This document shows, piece by piece, positions 9,887-20,058 of a stretch of DNA of 64,000 nucleotides. The translations under genes and the position numbers were made by a program. This DNA is from a virus. The stretch is from positions 62,001 to 126,000 of the IMG/VR virus record IMGVR_UViG_3300042455_001850; one strand, given 5' to 3'. Under the pieces are notes generated by a model that had not been told where the DNA came from, ran no database searches, and saw only the letters and a list, made by a program, of their open reading frames with translations. Every line of letters begins with the position of its first letter. Within the stretch, counting starts at the first letter, position 1.

Positions 9887-11490
9887 TGTGTATATTATGT
9901 AAAAATAAAAAAACAGATATCCCTACAGTAAATTTAACTTCTGTAGAACAAACTAATGTTGATAGGTCTTTGGGTTTATCTAACATTTACAATATTAGTA
10001 ATAGTTTAGCTTTTTTAGAAGAAACTTTTTTAAATCCTTTATATAATTTAAGTGGAACAACTAAACCTACATCAGGATTTACAACAATAAACTGTAGTGG
10101 TTTTACTACGGGTAGTTCTTATTCTACGTCAGCTTGTACTGCCGTTTATAACTTATCTGATGTTGATGAAATAGACTTAGTATTCCAAATTACGGGTAAT
10201 ACACAGTATAGTGCATACACTGGTAATTTTTGTTACCACACATTCCAATTAGCTAAATTACCCAAAAATCGTGATTACGTCACAAAAATAGATTCAACAT
10301 ATTCAAATTGTTTTGGTTATTCAACAATAACCGCTAATACAATTTATGAAACTATAAATAAATCATCATTACCTGTTATTGATGCTGAATATATCATAAA
10401 AGATTATAATATATTCCAAACACAAAATCTTGTAGATAATCTTAAGGTAAACACTTTTGATATGTCTACACAAACAAAAGAATCTTTATTTGATGATGGT
10501 TGGTATTTTGTAACAACAGTTAATCCTGATAAACCCACAATTGGTCAAATCAATACTTTTGATATATTACAAAACGCTACCTTAATTACAGAAACCCCTA
10601 ATTTGTTAGAAGGTTACACATCCGTGTTTAAAATTGGTGGATATGCTTTAAATAATAAATTTATTGTATTTGTTAATGGTATTTTATTGACAGAAAATTT
10701 AGATTGGGTTTATTTAAGTAATTTGGGTAATGGTTATTTTGAAATCATTTCAGGTGAAATAGAACCAACAAAAGATGTAATCCAAGTTGTTTATTTAAAC
10801 AATCCAGATGTAACTGTTGATAGTATTAATTTATATGAAAATTATTTGAATATAGATGCGGGAATTGTTAATACTATAACAACTGGTATTACATCAGGGG
10901 TGACAAGTTTAACAGTAAATTACAACCCTGTAAAAAACAGACAAGAAATATTATTAACAAAACTAAATAGAAGTGAGTCTAGTTTAATAATTGTAATTAA
11001 CGGGGTTAAACTACAAGAAAATGTTGAGTACTTTCTTAGTTCTACGGACAACTCAAAATTAATAATAAACCCTTTAAATCAAATACAAATAAATGATGCT
11101 ATATCTATTTTTTATTTTACAGATTTAGGTTCTAAGTATTTTGACTTAGGGTATTATAGAACATTAACACCAACTATTTTATGGGAAGCCCCACAATCAT
11201 ATTCTTCTATTAAGAGTGAGGATGGTAAATTCCTAATACAAGTAACTACTTTTGATGATACCCAATTTTTAAATTTAGTACAATCCAAATTATATGGATT
11301 TGATAGATTACAATCCGAATATTCTACAACATTAGACCAATTACCTACAAATGTAGGTGAAAAATTTTTACTTAGGATATGTTTTTTCAAAAATTACCAT
11401 ATATTATTTGATAATGTGGTAACAACTAGAAGTGTAAGTGATACAGTATCATTTAAAGTTAACATTGACTATGCTAAAAACAGTTATTAA
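9886..11490 (+). CDS. Hypothetical tail-region protein
   Basis: A 534-residue protein whose ATG overlaps the upstream stop (TAATG). The first residues hold CILCKNKK, a CxxC pair. The middle contains two similar beta-strand segments with FVNGI-L-x-E-N-x-DW/Y and VINGV-K-x-Q-E-N-x-EY (near residues 260 and 365), a repeat pattern often seen in phage fibre or baseplate spike shafts. No named domain recognised; structural by context. Confidence 0.75.
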   Translation: MCILCKNKKTDIPTVNLTSVEQTNVDRSLGLSNIYNISNSLAFLEETFLNPLYNLSGTTKPTSGFTTINCSGFTTGSSYSTSACTAVYNLSDVDEIDLVFQITGNTQYSAYTGNFCYHTFQLAKLPKNRDYVTKIDSTYSNCFGYSTITANTIYETINKSSLPVIDAEYIIKDYNIFQTQNLVDNLKVNTFDMSTQTKESLFDDGWYFVTTVNPDKPTIGQINTFDILQNATLITETPNLLEGYTSVFKIGGYALNNKFIVFVNGILLTENLDWVYLSNLGNGYFEIISGEIEPTKDVIQVVYLNNPDVTVDSINLYENYLNIDAGIVNTITTGITSGVTSLTVNYNPVKNRQEILLTKLNRSESSLIIVINGVKLQENVEYFLSSTDNSKLIINPLNQIQINDAISIFYFTDLGSKYFDLGYYRTLTPTILWEAPQSYSSIKSEDGKFLIQVTTFDDTQFLNLVQSKLYGFDRLQSEYSTTLDQLPTNVGEKFLLRICFFKNYHILFDNVVTTRSVSDTVSFKVNIDYAKNSY

Positions 11491-11492
11491 TA

Positions 11493-13925
11493 ATGGAGAA
11501 TAAGAGTATAAGAATAAGAACAACACCTGGTGTAGATAAAAATATTAGTTTTGAGTTAAAACAAGACTTTGATTTTATTGAAATCTTAAGTTTAAAAATA
11601 ACACAACAAGATGTTTATGAATCTTTTTGTGCTGATTATGGTGTTGTAGTTGGACGTGTAATATCTAATGAAGGTTTTGGTGTCCCGAATGCTAAGGTTT
11701 CTATATTTATACCTGTTACTAGCGAAGACCAAAAAAATGATTTAATAAATACTTTATACCCTTATAAAACAGTAACTAGTGTTAATGGTGAGGGATATAG
11801 ATATAATTTATTATTAGAACAGTCAACTTGTAGTCTTAATCAGGCCGTAGGAACTTTCCCAACAAAAGAAACGTTATTAAATAATGAAATTTATTTAGAA
11901 ATATTTGATAAATATTATAGATATACAACAGTCACTAATGACGCAGGAGATTATATCATATTTGGGGTTCCACCTGGACAACAAACAATACACATGGATG
12001 TTGATATAAGTGACATAGGATTTTTAAGCCTTAGACCTTATGATTTAAAATCACAAGGATTCACTGATTCTTTATTTGATGGTAAAAATTTTAAAAAATC
12101 TACTAACCTAGATAGTTTGGCACAAATTAAAACACAAAATAAAGGTGTTGAAGTTGTTCCTTTTTGGGGTGATGAGGAAAGATGTAATTTTGGGATTACT
12201 AGAGTTGATTTTAATATTGGTAACGATTTAGTTGCTAACGCTATTTTTATGGGTTCAATCTTTACCGATTCTGATAAGAATTATTTAAAGAAAAGTTGTA
12301 GAATTAAAAGATTTATGGGAGACCAAACACAGTTAATTACCGCTTCAGGACAAGTAGATATTCTAAGATTAGAAGTTAATGATGATGGTGACCCCATAAA
12401 CATATCAAGATTACCCTCGAAAGAAATTGATGAAAACGGTGTTTATGTATTTACATTACCATTGTATTATGATAAGGTAGTAACAGATGAATTCGGTAAT
12501 TTAGTTAAATCACCAGACCAAACCAAAGGTGTACCCACTAAAGGTAAATATAGATTTAAATTAAAATTTAATGACAATTCAGCCACTTTTAAAGGTAGAA
12601 AAACTTTTAGAACAGCTAGTTTAATAACACCTAGTACAAATAGTTCTGTTAGATTTACTGACGACATTGATAGTTATGCAATGATTAATGTTAATACAGA
12701 TTTTCATACTTTTGAATGGAAACAAGTTTATACTACAACACAATTTATAAGAAAGTTAAAGAAAAGGAAATCTGGTAGATTTGACTTTATTGGGTTAAAA
12801 AATTGTGGTGAATTTGTAATTACCCCAGTTTCGTTAAGTAATGAGGATGATGAGGATGATACACAATCTGAAGGTGGTAACAAAAACCTTGATGTCCCTT
12901 ATAATGTTTTCATAAAAAGACCTTTTTCAGGCTTTTCTAAGAGAAAAAAAGTTAAAGCTTGTTTTTATGATGCATGGTTAAATGGTGGGTGTTACTTACC
13001 AAAATTTCAAGTAAGAACAAAAAATAATGGCGATTATGATTGTTGTGGTTTTGGTCATAACGCTAATGTTGACCGTTACTTTATGGTGGAAGGGGATATC
13101 CAATACACCATAAACACCACACAATACCCAAATGTACTAGCCACAAACCCGAATTCTTGGGCTAATGCTCAAGCAAATGGAACTGAAATGCCAGAAGGTA
13201 CTAGATGTACATTCATTACACCAAAATCAATTCCAGGTGTATTAAATGGTGCTAACGACACAGAAGAATTTGTTTATTGTAAATGGGGTTCGGACACAAG
13301 AATTATGAATATTGGTTCTATGTTAATGTGTCAAGAAATATTGGATACGTTAAAAGATAGTTTATCTAATAATGTTGGTAGCGTTTTAAAACCTTTCTTT
13401 AAACCGACTGGTGCTAGATTTTGTATGACTACTAATGTTGAAAATGGAATTAGAACACAAAATCTAATACCATTTTTATCACCAACAACTTACCTAGACC
13501 CCAATGATTTTTTTCCTTATCAGAATAATGATATGAATAATTTACCCAATAATTTACCTGGTAAATGGGGTAAGAACCTTTCAATTTGGGCAACAGACGC
13601 TTTTTTAGATGCACAATACGCTGATAAAGAGTTAAAACAAAATCACGGAGGTTGTTGGTTAAAATATTACTGTAGGATAGACTTCCAGCCAATATACGGT
13701 TCGGATGGTAACCCAGTAGTCTCACATTGTAACAACACAAGTCCAGTTATAGCACCAACAAGTGGGGGTTATTTAGATTTAACACTTAATAGATTGTTTG
13801 GTTGTCCCTACAATTGGAACGCTGACCTTTATTACGCTTCTCGTTACGATTTGGTATATTTTTACTTTGGTATAACGGCTGGTAGTACGGCATTGGATAA
13901 ATTAAAAAAAGATTTTTTTGAATAA
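11493..13925 (+). CDS. Structural protein with carboxypeptidase-regulatory-like Ig domain
   Basis: An 810-residue protein. Residues about 50-165 have the pattern of a carboxypeptidase-regulatory-like beta-sandwich: GRVISNEGFGVPNAKVSIF, then later NDAGDYIIFGVPPGQ, the usual Gly-x-Pro-Gly-x-Tyr turn. This fold is common in Bacteroidota surface proteins and in phage tail proteins. The rest is Asn/Asp-rich with a charged DDEDDTQSEGG insert near 450 and several cysteines (DCCGFGHN near 515). It sits in the same operon as the Cys-repeat proteins and ends just before a late-type promoter motif, closing the first block of structural genes. Confidence 0.75.
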   Translation: MENKSIRIRTTPGVDKNISFELKQDFDFIEILSLKITQQDVYESFCADYGVVVGRVISNEGFGVPNAKVSIFIPVTSEDQKNDLINTLYPYKTVTSVNGEGYRYNLLLEQSTCSLNQAVGTFPTKETLLNNEIYLEIFDKYYRYTTVTNDAGDYIIFGVPPGQQTIHMDVDISDIGFLSLRPYDLKSQGFTDSLFDGKNFKKSTNLDSLAQIKTQNKGVEVVPFWGDEERCNFGITRVDFNIGNDLVANAIFMGSIFTDSDKNYLKKSCRIKRFMGDQTQLITASGQVDILRLEVNDDGDPINISRLPSKEIDENGVYVFTLPLYYDKVVTDEFGNLVKSPDQTKGVPTKGKYRFKLKFNDNSATFKGRKTFRTASLITPSTNSSVRFTDDIDSYAMINVNTDFHTFEWKQVYTTTQFIRKLKKRKSGRFDFIGLKNCGEFVITPVSLSNEDDEDDTQSEGGNKNLDVPYNVFIKRPFSGFSKRKKVKACFYDAWLNGGCYLPKFQVRTKNNGDYDCCGFGHNANVDRYFMVEGDIQYTINTTQYPNVLATNPNSWANAQANGTEMPEGTRCTFITPKSIPGVLNGANDTEEFVYCKWGSDTRIMNIGSMLMCQEILDTLKDSLSNNVGSVLKPFFKPTGARFCMTTNVENGIRTQNLIPFLSPTTYLDPNDFFPYQNNDMNNLPNNLPGKWGKNLSIWATDAFLDAQYADKELKQNHGGCWLKYYCRIDFQPIYGSDGNPVVSHCNNTSPVIAPTSGGYLDLTLNRLFGCPYNWNADLYYASRYDLVYFYFGITAGSTALDKLKKDFFE

Positions 13926-13938
13926 AATAATAATTTAA

Positions 13939-13948
13939 ATATTTATAA
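13939..13948 (+). promoter_or_regulatory. Late-type promoter motif ATATTTATAA
   Basis: The ten-base motif lies 13 nt before the GTG start at 13962. It matches the recurrent motif found upstream of many genes here at a spacing of 10-13 nt. Its reverse complement contains TATAAAT, as in the T4 late promoter box; its function here is inferred. Confidence 0.5.
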
Positions 13949-13961
13949 AAAAACATAAGAA

Positions 13962-15998
13962 GTGAGTTATATAGATAAAAATTCAAATATTGTAGTAAGT
14001 GCAAGACTTACAGATAAAGGTAGAAATTTATTGGCTAACGGAGCGTTAACTTTTAACACCTTTAAATTAGGTGATTCAGAGATTGATTACACAACTTTGG
14101 GGCCAACATATGATATTACGTTAGAGAATATCTTAAGAGCCAAAGCCAATCAACCTGAGATGAAGACGGTTTTGTTACCAACATTAACAAGTTTACCTAA
14201 CCAAGCGGCTTTAGGTCTAACACAAGTTACGGCATTAGAGTTGGTTACAATAACACAAGCACCTGAATTGGGTTTCTTTGAAATAACATCAGGTGGAACA
14301 GAATATAGTGCTTATACAACCACTAATTATGTTTTACAGACTGATACGATTGTTCCTTTAAGTGGTTTAACAGGTTCAACAACCGTAATACCTGTCTTAC
14401 AATCAGCAACTTATGGAACTAACACATATGAACCATCTATTGGTGATTTTATGTTAGTTAAAATGAGTAATGATGAATTGAGTGTTACACAAAGAGATGC
14501 TGTTATCGACCAAAATATACCTGTACCTTACTTATGGTATAGGGTACAAAATAAAACTGGTTTATTATCAGCAAATACTTTAAACGTAACTTTAGATAGA
14601 AATTTTGCTTACTTCCCTGGTTATACAGGAACCAATTATTGTTGGTCAGCATTTTACCCAACAGGAAATACTTTTAGTACTGACGGAATATATTCAGCAG
14701 GAACAGTATGGAACCAAAACAATGTATGGTCATATCCTATGGCAGGTATTGATGATGGTATTGGTACTTTTGAGAATTTTAATCTATACGGAAGTGAAAG
14801 TTATGTTGGTTCAAAAGAATATTTTGGATATACTTCTGAAATAACTAGTAATTGTGAAGATGAAAGGTCAATTGCTTTAGTTCACTACACTAACGTACAG
14901 ACTTGTAACAACCAATCTGAAAGTGTTTACGGACAAAGACTTTATATCGATACAACAGTACCAGCATCACCGATACTTAATATGCCTACATTGATGTGGC
15001 ATGGTAGAGTATTCTCAGGTTCGGGTACAGCAGATATGATTGGTGAGACATTCTCAGGTACTGGTGTTGAAAAATACGTAACCTTTAGTGGTGTTTCTAC
15101 TGAGGTTAGATATTATGATTTAGTTGATAGTAGTGGTATTAATTATGTTGGTAGGATTTTTCCTGACCAACAAGTTATGACAATAGACGACCAAGAATTA
15201 GTGGCAGCAATGTCATATAAATCTAATAGGAATTGGACTTTACCAACTTTAGGATATGGTTTAGTTACGGCTACAGATGGTTTAATTGGCCAAACACAAG
15301 ATTTATATGTATCATACATGTTGGCTAGTAGTTCTGGTTATACAACAGGTTTACACGCACAAAATTATACATGTGTTGTTTTAACTGAACAAGAATGTCC
15401 TGATAACGCTAAAAAAGACGTACAAATCACATTCCCGACTTCGGGACTACCGTACATGACGGTTAGTGGTGGAACTGGATTTGAAGCTGATAAATTATAT
15501 TTAATCGCACAAAGAGTTTCTTCAGGTGAAAAACCTGTTTCTGATGGTTGGGTAATTATGGATTACACAAACCAAATTAATGGCCAAGTAGTTGGTGATA
15601 CTATTAACCCGTTAAATTTAGAAAACACAACATTTACAATTAATAAAAATATGTATTTGTCAGCATCTACACAATATATTGTGAACAACTATTTGACAGT
15701 ACCAACAACAATACAACAAAATTTACTACAATTTGGTGACGAAAATTTCTTCTTCGGTAATGTTAGTTCCGCAGGTACAACAAGAAAATGGAGAACTAAA
15801 TTTAATATTGTTGTACCACCTACCTTATTTAACTCAACAACAAACCCAACGTGGTTTAATAGTGGCCAAAATGTCCACATTTCTGAAGTTGGTATTTATA
15901 GTACAGGTGGTGAATTAGTTGCTATTGGTAAACTAAACCTACCGATAGAAAAAAATAACACAACAACGGTTATAATTGAAATAGCTTTTGATTTATAA
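13962..15998 (+). CDS. Tail fibre/appendage protein, LTDKGR N-terminal family
   Basis: A 678-residue protein beginning at GTG, chosen because it directly follows a late-type motif and yields an N-terminus related to two following genes. Residues 12-45 contain ARLTDKGRNLLANGALTF and then LGDSEIDY, a module shared in weaker form with the genes at 15998 and 16231. The C-terminal 60 residues (ISEVGIYSTGGELVAIGK followed by a PIEK motif) match the C-terminus of the gene at 17690. It is probably a tail fibre or baseplate appendage; the shared ends suggest a common attachment or assembly function. Confidence 0.75.
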   Translation: MSYIDKNSNIVVSARLTDKGRNLLANGALTFNTFKLGDSEIDYTTLGPTYDITLENILRAKANQPEMKTVLLPTLTSLPNQAALGLTQVTALELVTITQAPELGFFEITSGGTEYSAYTTTNYVLQTDTIVPLSGLTGSTTVIPVLQSATYGTNTYEPSIGDFMLVKMSNDELSVTQRDAVIDQNIPVPYLWYRVQNKTGLLSANTLNVTLDRNFAYFPGYTGTNYCWSAFYPTGNTFSTDGIYSAGTVWNQNNVWSYPMAGIDDGIGTFENFNLYGSESYVGSKEYFGYTSEITSNCEDERSIALVHYTNVQTCNNQSESVYGQRLYIDTTVPASPILNMPTLMWHGRVFSGSGTADMIGETFSGTGVEKYVTFSGVSTEVRYYDLVDSSGINYVGRIFPDQQVMTIDDQELVAAMSYKSNRNWTLPTLGYGLVTATDGLIGQTQDLYVSYMLASSSGYTTGLHAQNYTCVVLTEQECPDNAKKDVQITFPTSGLPYMTVSGGTGFEADKLYLIAQRVSSGEKPVSDGWVIMDYTNQINGQVVGDTINPLNLENTTFTINKNMYLSASTQYIVNNYLTVPTTIQQNLLQFGDENFFFGNVSSAGTTRKWRTKFNIVVPPTLFNSTTNPTWFNSGQNVHISEVGIYSTGGELVAIGKLNLPIEKNNTTTVIIEIAFDL

Positions 15999-16231
15999 TG
16001 GGATTTTTAGATAACAATATTGATGAAGTAAAATTAATCTTAACTCCATATGGTAAAACAAAGTTTTTAACTAATGGGTTCAAAGATACGTTTAGATACT
16101 TTAGTTTTTCGGATGATACAGTAATATATCATTTATGTGTTGAACCACAAGGTATTCTAGAAATAACGGGTAGTCATAAAAGTTCTACAACTAAAAGTGA
16201 ACCAAGATATAAAGTAAAAATAAAAGAATAA
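15998..16231 (+). CDS. Small protein with LTxxG N-terminal module
   Basis: A 77-residue protein whose ATG overlaps the previous stop. It is essentially one copy of the module that opens the neighbouring fibre genes: KLILTPYGKTKFLTNGF, then FRYFSFSDD. Its size suggests a minimal adaptor form of that domain. Function unknown beyond the tail-gene context. Confidence 0.72.
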   Translation: MGFLDNNIDEVKLILTPYGKTKFLTNGFKDTFRYFSFSDDTVIYHLCVEPQGILEITGSHKSSTTKSEPRYKVKIKE

Positions 16232-17376
16232 TGGCAAATAATGTAAGTTTAAAATTAACCAATTACGGATTACGTAGAGTAATGACTAATGGTGCTGAAC
16301 AGAGTTTTAAGTATTTTAGCTTATCTGATATGAATGAACTTTATTACGTCACTACGGACCCAAATCTGGAAGACATAATGAATATAACAGGTTCTAAAAA
16401 TTTATTTACAGCAAGAAAATCATGTACTGACGCTATCCCAACGGAAGCACAAGTCACACCACCACCAATGCAAGAAATGGTAAAGACTGCACAGAGATGG
16501 GTTGTTAATTTTTACAAACAAGACTGTGGTGTTAATGATTACACTAGTAGTAATCTAACAATGACAATAAACTTACACGAATACTTTGCTTGGTTAACGG
16601 ATGTAACAACTTATTCAGCTTATACAGAAAATCTAGAAACAAGTTTAAAATTATTCCAAGGGATTTATTTAGTAAAACAAGAACAAGACTTTGTGACTAA
16701 TGCTTGGTCTAATTTAGATACAACAAATAACTTTGTTACTTCATATGAATTCTTTGGTGATGAGGATAAAAAGAACTACGTAAACTTTAATAGTAAGTAT
16801 ATAAGTTTTGATAACGGTGTTAGAACCCAATCAGATAAATCTTTTGATAGATTCTATACTGGATTACTATTTGGTTTTGGTGCTAATATAGAAGGTAATA
16901 ATTACTTAGAAGGTCATAACTCATTTTTAACATTTAACGCCCCACAATTTGGGTACGTTGTTAATGGTTTAACAAACTTTATTCCATTTAACAAAATGGG
17001 TACAGCTTCTAGTTATAAGGAAATTAGACCGGCAGTATTACTTGGAAGTAATGGTTCTAAAGATGTTTATTATTTAAAAGAACCTAGAACATATAATTCA
17101 GTTGATTTAAATGGTTTTATGGCTCAAGCCATTTGGGGGTACCAAAATTCAGATGAACAATCTTTAATTATCGGTATGATTGAAAAAGCTAAAAATCATG
17201 TTGAGTTTTATTTTAAAGAAACTTCATTTGATAAATGGGAGATGCCAATTAATCTTAGACTAAGACTTAACGATACTGGAGACCTACCGATTATAGGTGG
17301 TAATGTAAGTTTAAACTTCGTTTATGAACCTAATGCAACAATATTAGGATATAACAATATATTAATAGTTAACTAA
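16231..17376 (+). CDS. Tail protein with LTxxG N-terminal module
   Basis: A 381-residue protein starting on the overlap with the preceding stop. Residues 6-40 (KLTNYGLRRVMTNGAEQSF and then KYFSLSDMNE) repeat the module seen at 13962 and 15998. A large C-terminal region of beta type has no recognised domain. The three tandem genes look like products of duplication with different C-terminal payloads. Confidence 0.75.
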   Translation: MANNVSLKLTNYGLRRVMTNGAEQSFKYFSLSDMNELYYVTTDPNLEDIMNITGSKNLFTARKSCTDAIPTEAQVTPPPMQEMVKTAQRWVVNFYKQDCGVNDYTSSNLTMTINLHEYFAWLTDVTTYSAYTENLETSLKLFQGIYLVKQEQDFVTNAWSNLDTTNNFVTSYEFFGDEDKKNYVNFNSKYISFDNGVRTQSDKSFDRFYTGLLFGFGANIEGNNYLEGHNSFLTFNAPQFGYVVNGLTNFIPFNKMGTASSYKEIRPAVLLGSNGSKDVYYLKEPRTYNSVDLNGFMAQAIWGYQNSDEQSLIIGMIEKAKNHVEFYFKETSFDKWEMPINLRLRLNDTGDLPIIGGNVSLNFVYEPNATILGYNNILIVN

Positions 17377-17678
17377 TGGTAAAGATATATTACAATACTT
17401 TAAGTGATTATAATAATCAGAATAAATTTAATGACTTAGTTGAAGGAAACAATAATGCTGAATACAACGCTTTCCTTTCGTCAAGTTCTGTCGACCTTTA
17501 CTATAAAGTTAATGATAGGTTACAAACAATTAATTTAGGAGCAGCAGATGTGATACCTTTAGGTCTTAATGGAATGAGGTTATTACCCGTTTCATTCACT
17601 GTTCAAAAAGTTAATAATAGTGGTATAGCTATTTCATACGATAGTACCACAAACACTCAAACAATAACAACAATTTAA
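17376..17678 (+). CDS. Hypothetical structural protein
   Basis: A 100-residue protein overlapping the previous stop by one base. It has a Ser/Thr/Asn-rich beta-type sequence with no recognised motif. It sits between two tail genes and is presumed to be a virion or assembly factor. Confidence 0.7.
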   Translation: MVKIYYNTLSDYNNQNKFNDLVEGNNNAEYNAFLSSSSVDLYYKVNDRLQTINLGAADVIPLGLNGMRLLPVSFTVQKVNNSGIAISYDSTTNTQTITTI

Positions 17679-17689
17679 ATAAAAAATTA

Positions 17690-18841
17690 ATGAGTTCATT
17701 AGTACCTGTAGAAAATGTTAACATAAAAACAACCGAAGAGGAAAGTTCATATTTTTATGCAATCCCTGGTAATGAAATAGAATGGACATACGTACCATCT
17801 TCTTCAAATTCAGGATTTACAACTAATGTGTGGTCACATTTCTACGCTAATCTTGGTTTATACACAGATGAAATAGCTGATAACTATAATATATCTTTTA
17901 ATAATGGTGGTTATTTAGGTACCTCATTAGAAAAACTTTATGAAGCTTATAATAGTACTGGTATTATTGTTGGTTTAATTAATAACGAAACATATAGACA
18001 AGCTTTAATTGGTAGAGATGGGGCACTTGTAATACCGACATCCTTTACGGGAAGTACTTTATCAGGTATAACCGCTTTAACTAATTATTTTACTTTTTAT
18101 AATACACCTGAAATCTTAACTAGAAACACAGCTGGTGTTTGTGCTAAAACTGTTGGTGATACTAGAAAATTTGAGTCACTAAAAGAGGCTGTTATTGATA
18201 CAGGTATGGGCCAAGAAACTGGTAGGGGTAATAACGGACCTACTTATGAAAGTGGAATTGTATTTTTATTTAATGATTATACAAGTTTAACTACAGGGTC
18301 TACTTCAGGATTCAGTCAGGCACATAAAGTCACAAATCCTTACGCAAACGGTAAATTAACTGCTAGATTTAATGGTAGTGGTTATCATTTAGCGGCTGGT
18401 ATGGTAGATTGTATTAGTGGTATAGTTACTCTTTGGGACCCAACGATTGTTCAAGGATTTAATTTTGCTTTAGCAACAGGAGGTACGGGAACAACAAGAG
18501 CAACATTCGCACCAAATATTTCTTACACAGTTGTTACAGACTATGATAGTAGTGTATCAGCAGATGTTAGAATTAATGCTTCACCAGATATTTTAAAATT
18601 CACAACTAACCCATCTAGAAAACAAGCTATTGCTAATGGTGAGACTAATTGTGAGGAAGTGGTTAAAGTAACACAAGTGTGTCTATATGATACAGCTGGA
18701 CAAGTTACCGCTATTGGAACACCAACAAGTATTATTGAGAAAACTGACAACTATGTTGTATTGAATCTTAGTGTTAAATTGGATGGTGGAATTGGAACTG
18801 TATGGGGTACATCAGTAAATACTTCTGTATACCCATCATAA
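17690..18841 (+). CDS. Tail protein sharing C-terminal domain with the 13962 gene
   Basis: A 383-residue protein. Its C-terminal 70 residues contain VTQVCLYDTAGQVTAIGTP, followed by an IIEK motif and a beta-strand ending in LDGG, matching the C-terminal pattern of the 13962 product (EVGIYSTGGELVAIGK). Such a terminal domain is common in phage tail proteins. It is the last gene of the structural block; the next gene is a resolvase. Confidence 0.75.
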   Translation: MSSLVPVENVNIKTTEEESSYFYAIPGNEIEWTYVPSSSNSGFTTNVWSHFYANLGLYTDEIADNYNISFNNGGYLGTSLEKLYEAYNSTGIIVGLINNETYRQALIGRDGALVIPTSFTGSTLSGITALTNYFTFYNTPEILTRNTAGVCAKTVGDTRKFESLKEAVIDTGMGQETGRGNNGPTYESGIVFLFNDYTSLTTGSTSGFSQAHKVTNPYANGKLTARFNGSGYHLAAGMVDCISGIVTLWDPTIVQGFNFALATGGTGTTRATFAPNISYTVVTDYDSSVSADVRINASPDILKFTTNPSRKQAIANGETNCEEVVKVTQVCLYDTAGQVTAIGTPTSIIEKTDNYVVLNLSVKLDGGIGTVWGTSVNTSVYPS

Positions 18842-18862
18842 TATAAATAAAAAATGTTTTAA

Positions 18863-19495
18863 ATGTCAAGAATACTCGGACTAGATGTGTCAACAAAAAC
18901 CATTGGTATGGCTTTATTTGAAGCTGACGGAAAATTGTTAGAATTAACGCACATCACACCAAAAATTAAACCTCAACCTGAAACAAAACTAGAAGAATTG
19001 TTTAAAAAGGTTGATGCTTTTGAAAGATTAATAACTCGTTATATTGAGTTTGATATTGAGAAAGTTATAATTGAAGAACCTTTATTGAATAGTAATAACG
19101 TATATACTGTTGCCACATTACTTAAGTTTAATGGGATGATATCTAAGGTAGTATCAGAGGTATTAAATGTCATACCAGACTTTGTATCATCAAACGACGC
19201 TAGAAGGTACTCCTTCCCTGAATTGGTTCAATTAAGAACACATAATAAGAAAGGTGAACCATACAAACAAAAAGATATTGATAGGGCTACACCTGTTTTA
19301 TTTGGTGCTTTCTCTTGGGAGGTTGATAAAAAACAAATTATTTGGGAAAAAATAGCTGATTTGGAACCACAAATTGTTTGGGAGTATGATAGAAACCAAA
19401 AACTTAAAAAAGAAAATTTTGATATGACGGATAGTTACGCCGCTGTCAGAGGGTTTATGTGTAAAGAAAACCATTGGGATTGTACCAAAAAATAA
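18863..19495 (+). CDS. RuvC-like Holliday junction resolvase
   Basis: A 210-residue RNase H-fold nuclease of the RuvC type. The first strand reads ILGLDVSTKTIG with the catalytic Asp at residue 8; the second acidic motif is VIIEEPLLNS with Glu71/72; the C-terminal helix NFDMTDSYAAVRG supplies Asp187 and Asp190. Established RuvC enzymes cut four-way junctions symmetrically with two metal ions held by these acidic residues. In a T4-like phage the enzyme would resolve branched replication intermediates before packaging. It is followed by a terminator. Confidence 0.85.
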   Translation: MSRILGLDVSTKTIGMALFEADGKLLELTHITPKIKPQPETKLEELFKKVDAFERLITRYIEFDIEKVIIEEPLLNSNNVYTVATLLKFNGMISKVVSEVLNVIPDFVSSNDARRYSFPELVQLRTHNKKGEPYKQKDIDRATPVLFGAFSWEVDKKQIIWEKIADLEPQIVWEYDRNQKLKKENFDMTDSYAAVRGFMCKENHWDCTKK

Positions 19496-19520
19496 CCCAC
19501 ATTATATAAAAAATTATTAA

Positions 19521-19550
19521 ATATCGGCCAATTTTGACCGATATTTTTGT
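19521..19550 (+). terminator. Rho-independent terminator
   Basis: Seven-base stem ATATCGG (19521-19527) pairs with CCGATAT (19538-19544) around a 10-nt loop and is followed by TTTTGTTTT. It ends the resolvase transcript. Confidence 0.8.
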
Positions 19551-19576
19551 TTTATTGAAAAAATATACTATATTTG
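19547..19576 (+). promoter_or_regulatory. Host-type (Bacteroidota) promoter
   Basis: TTG at 19547-19549, a 19-nt spacer and TATATTTG at 19569-19576 match the Bacteroidota consensus TTG/TAnnTTTG. The ATG at 19581 lies only 4 nt after the box, so the transcript is predicted to be leaderless or nearly so. Confidence 0.75.
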
Positions 19577-19580
19577 TATT

Positions 19581-20057
19581 ATGACTGAAAATAAAAAACT
19601 AGCATTAGAATGTTTATGGGAAGAGGCTAAGATGTATTCTAAATTATATTATGAAACAAAAGATGAATATAAAAAACATAAATACGTTTCACACTTTAGA
19701 AGTCCAATCTATGACGAAACAAACACAACATTCTTTCAAAAAGAATTTATTTCTTTAAGAGCCTTTAACAAAGAAGGTAGAGTTACAGAGGAACACTGTA
19801 ATGGTAGAACTAACTGTTCTAAAAAATTATTAGAAAAAATACATTCAGAAGAAATCGTAACTTTTGATGAGTTCATTAATTTCCTAAAAGACTATTGTTA
19901 TACAATAAAAATATTGTCAGAGGAAAATGTTTCTGTATCAACGTACCTTAAAAAACATAAAGAAAAAAACTTTATAGAGGCTTATAGTGACTTGGGTATT
20001 ATAATTTGTGACCAAGAAGGTACAGTAATCGAAGAACTTAACTTACCTATTATTTAA
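19581..20057 (+). CDS. Hypothetical protein, promoter-proximal
   Basis: A 158-residue, charged, helical protein without recognised domains. The start is fixed by the host-type promoter whose box ends 4 nt upstream. It is the first gene of the primase/nuclease operon and its position behind a host-type promoter suggests early expression. Confidence 0.78.
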   Translation: MTENKKLALECLWEEAKMYSKLYYETKDEYKKHKYVSHFRSPIYDETNTTFFQKEFISLRAFNKEGRVTEEHCNGRTNCSKKLLEKIHSEEIVTFDEFINFLKDYCYTIKILSEENVSVSTYLKKHKEKNFIEAYSDLGIIICDQEGTVIEELNLPII

Positions 20058-20058
20058 T

